The notes under the pieces were generated by a model. The model had not been told where the DNA came from. It saw nothing but the letters and a program-made list of their open reading frames with translations, and ran no database searches. From Clostridia bacterium (GTDB lineage Bacteria > Bacillota_A > Clostridia > Christensenellales > Aristaeellaceae), in the NCBI GenBank assembly GCA_017620455.1, contig JAFZQK010000062.1, positions 1 through 46,249 of the forward strand: DNA of 46,249 nucleotides, in the 5' to 3' direction. Positions 40,215 to 46,249 of this stretch are shown piece after piece. Position numbers and translations under genes: made by a program. The first letter of the stretch is position 1, and each line of letters opens with the position of its first letter.

Positions 40215-41449
40215 TGGAATACGGCCTGATCGGGGAAAGGCTGGACCACAGCTACTCCCCCCTGATCCACCGCTGCTTCGGGACCTACGATTACCGGCTC
40301 TGTCCCCTGGCGCCGGAAAAGGTGCCCCCGCTGCTTGAGCGGCGGGAGTTCAAGGGGCTCAACGTCACCATCCCCTATAAGCAGACGGTGCTGCCCTTCT
40401 GCGACGGGGTTTCCGATACGGTGCAGCAGGTGGGCAGCGCCAACACGCTGATCAACCGGAACGGACGCCTGACCGCCCATAATACGGATCTGCCCGGCTT
40501 CCTGTTCATGCTGCGGAAGGGCGGGATCGCCCTGCGGGGCAGAAAGGTGCTGATCCTGGGCAGCGGCGGCACGTCCCTCACCGCCCAGGCCGCCTGCCGG
40601 CTGGAAAACGCCCGGGACACCGTGGTGGTTTCCCGGCGCGGGCCGGTGACGGAGGAAAACATGGCGTCGCTGCACCCGGACGCCCAGGTGATCGTCAACG
40701 CCACCCCCGTGGGCATGTACCCGGATACCGGCTTATCCCCCGCGGGTCTTTCCCTGTTCCCGAAGCTCGCCGGCGTGGCGGACGTGATCTACAACCCCAG
40801 CCGTACGGCGCTGCTCCGGCAGGCGGAGGCCCTGGGCGTGCCCCGGGTGGGCGGGCTGTGGATGCTCGCCGCCCAGGGGTATTACGCCGCGCAGCTGTTC
40901 CTGGACGAAGCGCTGCCGGAGGCGCTGATCGAAAAAGCGTACCGCGCGGTGCGGCGGGAATGCCTGAACCTCATTCTGATCGGCATGCCGGGCAGCGGCA
41001 AATCCACCCTGGGCCGCATGGCGGCGGCAAGGCTGGGCCGCCGGTTCGTGGACCTGGACGCGGAGATCGAAAAGCGCTTCGGCCCCATCCCGGAGATCTT
41101 TGCCCGGCAGGGCGAAGCCGCCTTCCGGGACATGGAAGCCCGGGCGGTGCGGGAGTTTGCCAAGGAAAGCAGATTGGTGATCGCCGCGGGCGGCGGGGCG
41201 GTGCTGCGGGAGGAAAACCGCATCGCCCTGCGGCAGAACGCCGCGGTGTGCCGCCTGACCCGGCCCGTTCCCCTGCTGAGCACGGAGGGCCGCCCCCTGT
41301 CCGCCGGCGCAGCGGCGCTTTCCGCCATGGAAAAGGCCCGGGAGCCGCTGTATCGGGAAACCGCGGATTACACCGTGGAAAACGCCGGAGAAATCAGCGC
41401 CGCGCTGGAAAAAGTACTGGAGGGTTTCGATGAAAATACTGGTGATTAA
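40211..41449 (+). CDS. aroE: Fused shikimate dehydrogenase-shikimate kinase (AroE-AroK)
   Basis: A 412-residue two-domain enzyme for two consecutive steps. Residues 1-250 are shikimate dehydrogenase: YGLIGERLDHSYSPLIH (substrate Ser pair), KGLNVTIPYKQTV with the catalytic Lys, HNTDLPGF with the catalytic Asp, and the NADP fold VLILGSGGTSLTAQ. Residues about 253-412 are a shikimate kinase with Walker A GMPGSGKSTLG, FVDLDAEIEKRFG, EAAFRDMEARAV, and an intact AAGGGAVLREENR loop, unlike the stand-alone kinase at 32100. ATG 40211 overlaps the pheA stop, and the 3' end overlaps aroQ by 20 bases. The fused kinase is somewhat short at the lid region (RPLSAGAAAL). Confidence 0.93.
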   Translation: MMEYGLIGERLDHSYSPLIHRCFGTYDYRLCPLAPEKVPPLLERREFKGLNVTIPYKQTVLPFCDGVSDTVQQVGSANTLINRNGRLTAHNTDLPGFLFMLRKGGIALRGRKVLILGSGGTSLTAQAACRLENARDTVVVSRRGPVTEENMASLHPDAQVIVNATPVGMYPDTGLSPAGLSLFPKLAGVADVIYNPSRTALLRQAEALGVPRVGGLWMLAAQGYYAAQLFLDEALPEALIEKAYRAVRRECLNLILIGMPGSGKSTLGRMAAARLGRRFVDLDAEIEKRFGPIPEIFARQGEAAFRDMEARAVREFAKESRLVIAAGGGAVLREENRIALRQNAAVCRLTRPVPLLSTEGRPLSAGAAALSAMEKAREPLYRETADYTVENAGEISAALEKVLEGFDENTGD

Positions 41450-41867
41450 CGGCCCCAACCTGAATATGCTGGGCATCCGGGAAAAGCACCTCTACGGCAC
41501 GCGGACCTACGCCGATCTGGAGGCGTTCATCCGGGAAAAAGCCGCCGGGCTGGGGATGGAAGCAGAGCTGTTCCAAAGCAATCACGAAGGGGCCATCGTG
41601 GATAAGATCCAGGCCGCTTACGGCGTCATGGACGGCATCGTGATCAATCCCGCCGCCTACACCCACACGTCGGTGGCCATCCTGGACGCGCTCAAGGCCG
41701 TGTCGCTCCCCGCCGTGGAAGTGCACCTCACCGACATCAGCGAACGGGAGCCCTTCCGCCGGATCTCCTACGCCGGCATGGCGTGCCAGGCCCGTTTCGC
41801 CGGCCTGGGCTTTGAGGGCTACCAAAAGGCGCTGGAATCCCTGAAAGAAACCCTTTCCGGGGATTGA
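41430..41867 (+). CDS. aroQ: 3-dehydroquinate dehydratase, type II
   Basis: Dehydrates 3-dehydroquinate to 3-dehydroshikimate; forms a dodecamer in the cytoplasm. The 145 residues show ILVINGPNLNMLGIRE, the lid HLYGTRTYADLE (catalytic Tyr at the GT(R)TYAD loop), QSNHEGAIVDKI, GIVINPAAYTHTSVAI and VEVHLTDISEREPFRRISY (catalytic His in EVHL). The start lies inside the fusion gene, 20 bases before its end, behind GGAGG. The stop codon TGA is part of the -35 box TTGACC of the next promoter (41864-41869). Confidence 0.96.
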   Translation: MKILVINGPNLNMLGIREKHLYGTRTYADLEAFIREKAAGLGMEAELFQSNHEGAIVDKIQAAYGVMDGIVINPAAYTHTSVAILDALKAVSLPAVEVHLTDISEREPFRRISYAGMACQARFAGLGFEGYQKALESLKETLSGD

Positions 41868-41892
41868 CCCGGCAAAAGAAAAGTGCTATAAT
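41864..41892 (+). promoter_or_regulatory. Predicted promoter of the pheST T-box leader
   Basis: -35 TTGACC (41864-41869, overlapping the aroQ stop), 17-base spacer, -10 TATAAT (41887-41892). Transcription would start near 41899, about 260 bases before pheS. Confidence 0.8.
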
Positions 41893-41898
41893 CGCTGC

Positions 41899-42140
41899 AT
41901 CGGCGCTGAAGGAGAACAAAGCCTCCGCCGCCGCGTTTCACGAGAGAAGGGCAGCCGTCGGCTGGAAGCCGCCCGGAACGCGGGGAGGAAATTCGCTCCC
42001 GAGCCGCCGTGCTGAACAGCAATCAGTAGGCACGGCCGTCCCGCCCGCGTTAAGGGAAATGAGAGCGGAAAAAAACGCTGAAATTGGGTGGTACCGCGTG
42101 CGCCTGTCACGCCCCATGGCATTTGCCATGGGCGTTTTTT
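41899..42140 (+). promoter_or_regulatory. T-box riboswitch controlling pheST (tRNA-Phe sensing)
   Basis: The leader carries the T-box core GGGTGGTACCGCG (42086-42098), whose TGGT pairs with the ACCA end of uncharged tRNA, consistent with discriminator A of tRNA-Phe. Further family marks are GAGAGA (41942-41947), GGCTGGAAGCC (41960-41970) and GAAATTCGCTCCCGAG (41986 onward). A UUC (41937-41939) followed by A, just before GAGAGA, is the candidate Phe specifier codon. The terminator is the 8-bp stem CCCATGGC/GCCATGGG with T6 (42113-42140). Uncharged tRNA-Phe should favour the antiterminator and raise pheST transcription. I did not resolve the details of stem I. Confidence 0.93.
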
Positions 42141-42159
42141 ATGAAGAGGAGGAAAGGTG

Positions 42160-43188
42160 ATGGACATCCGGGAAAACCTCGCGCAGATCGGCGAGGAATT
42201 GAGAAGGGAACTGGAAAACACCGACGGGCTGCAGGCCATTGATTCCCTGCGCGTCAGGGTGCTGGGCAAAAAGGGCAGCCTGACGGCCCTGCTGCGGGGC
42301 ATGGGCGCCCTGAGCCCCGAGGAACGCCCCAAAATGGGCCAGCTGATCAACGAGGCGCGGGAAAAATTCACCGCGCTGCTGGATGAAAAGCAGAAGGAGT
42401 TTGCCCGCCGGGAAAAGGAAGCCCGCCTGCGGAAGGAAGCCATCGACGTCACCGAGCCCCGGGACCTGCCCCCCATCGGCGCGGAGCATCCCATGAACCT
42501 GGTGCTCAAAGAGGTGCTGGACTGCTTCACCTCCATGGGCTTTTCCGTGGCCGAGGGCCCGGAGATCGAATTGGATCTGTATAACTTTGAGCTGCTGAAC
42601 GTGCCCAAGAACCATCCCGCCCGGGATGCCCAGGACACCTTCTATATCGACGACAACGTGGTGCTGCGCAGCCAGACCAGCCCGGTGCAGGCCCGCACCA
42701 TGCTCAAGCAGAAACCCCCCATCCGCATCGTGTGCCCGGGGCGGGTGTTCCGGGCGGATGAAATGGACGCCACCCACAGCCCCGTGTTCCATCAGATCGA
42801 GGGCCTGGTGGTGGATAAGGACGTCACCATGGCGGATCTGAAGGGCACCCTGGACGCCTTCGCCAAGCGCCTCTACGGCAGCGATATCGACGTCAGGTTC
42901 CGTCCCTCCTTCTTCCCCTTCACCGAGCCCAGCGCCGAGGTGGACCTGACCTGCGTCAACTGCCACGGCAAGGGCTGCCGCGTGTGCAAGGGCACCGGCT
43001 GGATCGAGGTGCTGGGCAGCGGCATGGTGAACCCCAAGGTGCTGGAAATGTGCGGCATCGACTCCTCCGTGTATTCCGGCTTCGCCTTCGGCATCGGCCT
43101 GGAGCGCATCACCATGCTGCGCTACGGCATCAAGGACCTGCGGCTCCTCTACGAAGGCGATCTGCGGTTCCTGCGCCAGTTCCGGTAA
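42160..43188 (+). CDS. pheS: Phenylalanyl-tRNA synthetase alpha subunit
   Basis: Catalytic subunit of the alpha2-beta2 synthetase that charges tRNA-Phe. The 342 residues start with the coiled-coil N-terminal arm (DIRENLAQIGEELRRELEN), followed by the class II motifs: GFSVAEGPEIELDLYNFELLNVPKNHPARDAQDTF (motif 1 region), VFRADEMDATHSPVFHQIEG (motif 2) and GFAFGIGLERITMLRYGIKDLR (motif 3). It has the usual CVNCHGKGCRVCKGTGW insert. ATG 42160 follows GAGGAGG; GTG 42157 is less likely. It lies directly behind the T-box. Confidence 0.97.
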   Translation: MDIRENLAQIGEELRRELENTDGLQAIDSLRVRVLGKKGSLTALLRGMGALSPEERPKMGQLINEAREKFTALLDEKQKEFARREKEARLRKEAIDVTEPRDLPPIGAEHPMNLVLKEVLDCFTSMGFSVAEGPEIELDLYNFELLNVPKNHPARDAQDTFYIDDNVVLRSQTSPVQARTMLKQKPPIRIVCPGRVFRADEMDATHSPVFHQIEGLVVDKDVTMADLKGTLDAFAKRLYGSDIDVRFRPSFFPFTEPSAEVDLTCVNCHGKGCRVCKGTGWIEVLGSGMVNPKVLEMCGIDSSVYSGFAFGIGLERITMLRYGIKDLRLLYEGDLRFLRQFR

Positions 43189-43209
43189 AACGGAAAAATA
43201 GGGAAACGG

Positions 43210-43244
43210 CGGGAGAAGGCTTTTTCGTCAAAAGCCCCCTCCCG
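43210..43244 (+). promoter_or_regulatory. Hairpin between pheS and pheT
   Basis: The 123-base gap between the two subunit genes contains a two-part stem: CGGGAG/CTCCCG (43210-43215, 43239-43244) around GGCTTTT/AAAAGCC (43218-43224, 43230-43236). No T-run follows. It may be a processing or mRNA-stability element that balances the two subunits. The pheT ribosome binding site GGGGAGG lies further on. Confidence 0.5.
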
Positions 43245-43311
43245 AAAACCGCTGAGCAGTTTTGATTCAGACAATCCAAGCAATGGCCCGACAAAGGGGA
43301 GGACAGTCAAT

Positions 43312-45705
43312 ATGAAAGTATCCATGAAATGGCTGAAGCAATATGCCGATATCCCGGTGTCCGCCGCCGAATATGAGGACCGCATGGTCATGACCGGCAC
43401 GGGCGTGGAAGGCACGGAAGAATTGGGCAAGGACCTGGAAAACGTGGTGGTGGGCCGGGTGCTCACCTGCCGTGCCCATGAAAACAGCGATCATCTGCAC
43501 GTATGCACCGTGGACGTGGGCGAGGAATCGCCCCTGCAGATCGTCTGCGGCGCGCCCAACGTGAAGGAAGGTATCCTGGTGCCGGTGGCGAAGATCGGGG
43601 CCCGGCTGCCCGGCGGCATCGTGATCAAAAAAGGCAAGCTCCGGGGCGTGGAGAGCGAGGGCATGCTCTGCTCCGGCCCGGAAATCGGCGTGCCGGTGGA
43701 GCTGTACCCCTCCGTGGGCACCGCGGGCCTGCTGATCTTCCACGAGGATCATCCCCTGGGCGCGGACGTGAAGCCCATTTTCGGCCTGGACGATACGGTG
43801 ATCGATTATGAGATCCTGGCCAACCGGCCGGACTGCCTGTGCGTCTGGGGCGTGGCCCGGGAAACCGCCGCCGCCATGAATACCGAACTCCGGCTGCCCG
43901 AAATCAGCGTGACGGAAGCGGGCGGCGATATTCACGATTACGCGAAGGTGGACGTGATGGAAAGCGGGCTCTGCCCCCGCTACGCCGCCAAGGTGATCAA
44001 AAACGTGCGCATCGGGGAAAGCCCGCTTTGGCTCCGGCAGTACCTGTTCGCCGCGGGCATGCGCTCCATCAACAACATCGTGGACATCACCAACTTTGTC
44101 ATGCTGGAAACGGGCCATCCCATGCACGCCTTCGACCTGGACAAGGTCCGGGGCCGGCACATCATCGTGCGCAGGGCGGACCGGGGCGAAAAGCTCACCA
44201 CCCTGGACGGCAAGGAATACGCCCTGAACGGCACGGAGCTGATGATCTGCGACGAAAAAGGCCCCACCGGCCTGGCGGGCATCATGGGCGGCGAGGAAAG
44301 CGAGATCACGGAAAGCACCCGGGAGGTGCTCTTCGAGTGCGCGTCCTTCGACCGAGCCTGCGTCCGCATCACCGCCCGTTCCCTGGGCATCCGCACCGAG
44401 TCCTCCGGCCGGTTTGAGCGGGGCGTTTCTCCCGCCACGGTGATGGACGCGCTGCTGCGGGCCTGCCAGATGGTGAACGAACTGGACGCCGGCGACGTGG
44501 TGTCCGGCGTGATCGACCTGTACCCCCATCCCCTGCAGCCCGCGACGCTGCAGGTCTCCTGCGCCCGGATGGCCCGGCGCGCCGGCGTGGAGATCGCGCC
44601 GGAGGAAATGGAGCAGATCCTCAGAAAGCTGCTCTTCACCGTGGAGCGCCAAGGCGACGCCATGACCGTCACCGCGCCCCTCTTCCGCCAGGATATCGAG
44701 CAGGAAGCGGATATTTGCGAGGAAGTGCTGCGCTACGCGGGGTACGACCGCATCCCCGTCACCCACCTGCGGGGCGAAACGCCCATGGGCGGCATGAACG
44801 AAGCGGGGCGGCGGGAAGCGGAGATCCGCGCCCGGCTCACCGGCATGGGCTTCTACGAATCCATGACCTTCTCCTTCATCGCCCGGAAATCCATCGAGCT
44901 CCTGGGCCTGCCGGCGGACGATTCCCGGAACGCGCCGCTGCAGATCCGCAATCCTTTGGGCGAGGACACCGCCTGCATGCGCACCACGGTGCTGCCGGGG
45001 CTGCTCAAAACCCTGGCCGTGAACATCAAAAACGGCAATGAGAACGGCCGCATTTACGAGCTGGGCACGGTGTACAGCGGCACGGAAAAAACCGATGAGG
45101 GCCTGCCCGTGGAAAGCCGCGAGCTGGCGCTGGGCCTGTACGGCGACGCCGATTTCTATACCGCCCGGGGCGTGGCGGAGGCGCTGATCCGTCAGGCGGG
45201 CATCGCGTACCAGATCGTTCCCTGCGACGACGCGTACCTGCATCCCGGCCGCCGGGCCGCGCTGGCCACCAGGGACGGCCTGATCCTGGCCGTGGTGGGC
45301 GAAATGCACCCCGACACCGCCCAAAGCTACGACCTGACCGGCCGCGTACAGGTCGCCCTGGTGAACCTGCCCCTGCTCTTCGCCCGGTCGAAGCCCATGG
45401 GCGAGGTCAAGCCCATCGCCCGCTTCCCCGCCGTGAACCGCGACCTGGCCCTGGTGATGCCCGAAAGCGTCCAGGTGGGGCCGCTGATGGACGCCATGAA
45501 GGGCGCCTGCGGCCATATGCTGGAGGATATCCGCATGTTCGACGTGTTCCGCGGCTTGCAGATCGGGCCGGGCAATAAATCCGTGGCCTTCTCCCTCACC
45601 TTCCGGGCGGCGGACCATACCCTCACGGAAGAGGAGATCACCCGCCTCACCGAAAAGGTGCTCAAAACCGCCCAGGACAAATTCGGCGCCGTGCTCCGGG
45701 CGTAA
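43312..45705 (+). CDS. pheT: Phenylalanyl-tRNA synthetase beta subunit
   Basis: Beta subunit of 797 residues, the normal bacterial length. In order: N-terminal KVSMKWLKQYADIPV, the tRNA-binding EMAP/OB domain (about 40-155, VVVGRVLTCRAHENSDHLHVCTVDVG), B3/B4 editing domain (about 210-385, NNIVDITNFVMLETGHPMHAFDLDKV and GIMGGEESEITEST), B5 domain (about 400-475), the inactive class II core, and the C-terminal FDX-ACB anticodon-binding domain (about 705-797, FPAVNRDLALVMPESVQ). It is transcribed with pheS and ends at the 45725 terminator. Confidence 0.97.
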   Translation: MKVSMKWLKQYADIPVSAAEYEDRMVMTGTGVEGTEELGKDLENVVVGRVLTCRAHENSDHLHVCTVDVGEESPLQIVCGAPNVKEGILVPVAKIGARLPGGIVIKKGKLRGVESEGMLCSGPEIGVPVELYPSVGTAGLLIFHEDHPLGADVKPIFGLDDTVIDYEILANRPDCLCVWGVARETAAAMNTELRLPEISVTEAGGDIHDYAKVDVMESGLCPRYAAKVIKNVRIGESPLWLRQYLFAAGMRSINNIVDITNFVMLETGHPMHAFDLDKVRGRHIIVRRADRGEKLTTLDGKEYALNGTELMICDEKGPTGLAGIMGGEESEITESTREVLFECASFDRACVRITARSLGIRTESSGRFERGVSPATVMDALLRACQMVNELDAGDVVSGVIDLYPHPLQPATLQVSCARMARRAGVEIAPEEMEQILRKLLFTVERQGDAMTVTAPLFRQDIEQEADICEEVLRYAGYDRIPVTHLRGETPMGGMNEAGRREAEIRARLTGMGFYESMTFSFIARKSIELLGLPADDSRNAPLQIRNPLGEDTACMRTTVLPGLLKTLAVNIKNGNENGRIYELGTVYSGTEKTDEGLPVESRELALGLYGDADFYTARGVAEALIRQAGIAYQIVPCDDAYLHPGRRAALATRDGLILAVVGEMHPDTAQSYDLTGRVQVALVNLPLLFARSKPMGEVKPIARFPAVNRDLALVMPESVQVGPLMDAMKGACGHMLEDIRMFDVFRGLQIGPGNKSVAFSLTFRAADHTLTEEEITRLTEKVLKTAQDKFGAVLRA

Positions 45706-45724
45706 CGAAAGATACGAATACCAT

Positions 45725-45759
45725 AGCCCCGCCGGCATCTTCCGGCGGGGCTGTTTTTT
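45725..45759 (+). terminator. Rho-independent terminator after pheT
   Basis: A perfect 11-bp stem AGCCCCGCCGG/CCGGCGGGGCT with a 6-base loop, then G and T6. The T-tract overlaps the stop codon of the convergent spoIIID gene (45758-45760). It has no T-run on the minus strand. Confidence 0.93.
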
Positions 45760-46042
45760 ATGAGGGCCGGGAGAGTCCCGAGGGCGCTCCCCCCCGGATC
45801 TGCCGCCACCGCCGGCGGGTGGCAGCGCCGCCCCGCAGATGGCGGACGGCGTGGTGGTAATCCAGGATCTCCCTGACCTCGGCGTACAGCCCGGGGTGCA
45901 GCAAGGCCAGCCGGTCGTGCACATCCTTATGTACGGCGCTTTTGCTGATGCCGAACGCCCGCGCCGTTTCCCGGACGGTGGCGCCGGTGCGCACGATATA
46001 CTTTCCCAGCGCCACGCTGCGCTCCTCGATCTGCCGCCGCAT
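45758..46042 (-). CDS. spoIIID: Stage III sporulation transcriptional regulator SpoIIID
   Basis: Small DNA-binding regulator of mother-cell gene expression during sporulation. The 94 residues align with SpoIIID along most of their length: IEERSVALGKYIVRTGATVRETARAFGISKSAVHKDVHDRL (helix-turn-helix at about 21-42) and LYAEVREILDYHHAVRHLRGGAATRRR, including the characteristic KSAVHKD and RHLRGG. The last 15 residues are extra. ATG 46042 follows GGGGAGAG. The upstream region is only 56 bases long before the second repeat element begins, so that element lies in or next to its promoter. This gene is the best evidence that the host belongs to a sporulating lineage. Confidence 0.95.
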   Translation of the reverse strand: MRRQIEERSVALGKYIVRTGATVRETARAFGISKSAVHKDVHDRLALLHPGLYAEVREILDYHHAVRHLRGGAATRRRWRQIRGGAPSGLSRPS

Positions 46043-46098
46043 TCCGCTCTCCCCCTTCGCCCCAGGATATGCGTTCGGGCGGAGCGGCAGAACAAAAA

Positions 46099-46249
46099 GG
46101 GGCTGTTACACAGCCCCTTCGATCAAATGGATCCTCCATTTGATCGACATAAAACGCCTTTTCCTCTCGTCCCTGCGGGACTCCCGGGCGGAAAAGGCGC
46201 AAGGAAAGCATTTTTGCTCTCGCAGGGCATGCTCTGCTTCGCAAAAATG
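46099..46249. repeat. MITE-like structured repeat element, second copy, cut by window edge
   Basis: Same orientation as 11718-12041 and colinear with its first about 150 bases: GGGGCTGTTACA end, the 11-bp GATCAAATGGA hairpin, the CGCCTTTT and GTCCC/GGGAC stems and the AGCATTTTTGC stem. Differences are few: A for G in the terminal repeat, TAAAACG for AAAAACG, and CCCGGGCGG for CCTGGGCGT. It is preceded by ACAAAAA, as the first copy is preceded by an A-rich stretch. The right half lies outside the window. Confidence 0.85.

Noticed and set aside
43267..46095. Minus-strand open frame (942 codons) opposite pheT and through spoIIID
   Set aside because: Antisense shadow of pheT; the true gene at the right end is spoIIID in another frame.

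Overview
This is a GC-rich window from a Gram-positive-type anaerobe, most likely a spore-forming clostridium (Bacillota, Clostridia; possibly Christensenellales, which is a guess from style). The clues are a SpoIIID gene, a T-box leader on pheST, a PTS with HPr and enzyme I, AGGAGG-type ribosome binding sites, tight ATGA/GTGA overlaps, and YesM/YesN-type two-component proteins. Most of the window is metabolic: sugar uptake and breakdown on the left, aromatic amino acid synthesis and phenylalanyl-tRNA synthesis on the right.

Layout. 1-8619 (minus strand) is a sucrose-type block: fructokinase, amylosucrase-like GH13, HAD phosphatase and glycerate 2-kinase read from one promoter, followed by a PTS IIBCA transporter with its own promoter, HPr and a truncated enzyme I. 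Divergent from it (8815-11705) are a nucleoside hydrolase and a diguanylate cyclase with a LacI-type sugar-sensing domain. At 11718-12041 lies a MITE-like element made of a chain of hairpins with terminal inverted repeats; a second, cut-off copy closes the window at 46099. 12059-16327 (minus) is an iron locus: a FeoA-FeoB fusion, a FeoB-associated Cys-rich miniprotein, an O6-methylguanine methyltransferase and an AEC transporter, preceded by a small zinc-ribbon protein and a cytoplasmic GH27 alpha-galactosidase. 17718-20461 (plus) is a three-gene sugar-acid/sugar oxidoreduction operon of unclear substrate.

20525-30711 holds a YtfQRT/YjfF-like sugar ABC importer and its likely control system: a YesM-type histidine kinase overlapping a lipoprotein paralogue of the binding protein, and a YesN-type response regulator on the opposite strand, which sits directly behind mannonate dehydratase (uxuA). 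An AraC-type regulator is divergent from uxuA.

32100-41867 encodes all seven shikimate-pathway steps plus the branches to phenylalanine and tyrosine: aroK, then aroF, HIT, GNAT, tyrA, aroB, aroA, aroC, pheA, an aroE-aroK fusion and aroQ. In front of aroF is the most interesting object in the window: a promoter, a 25-codon leader peptide with six Phe/Tyr codons in a stretch of ten, and overlapping antiterminator and terminator hairpins, that is, a classical ribosome-mediated attenuator, which is unusual in Bacillota. Immediately after aroQ a T-box leader controls pheS-pheT. Two different sensors of tRNA charging therefore appear to control synthesis and use of phenylalanine side by side. The window ends with spoIIID and the second repeat copy.

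All calls come from reading the sequence; no database search was run. Promoters, operators and RNA folds are pattern-based predictions.
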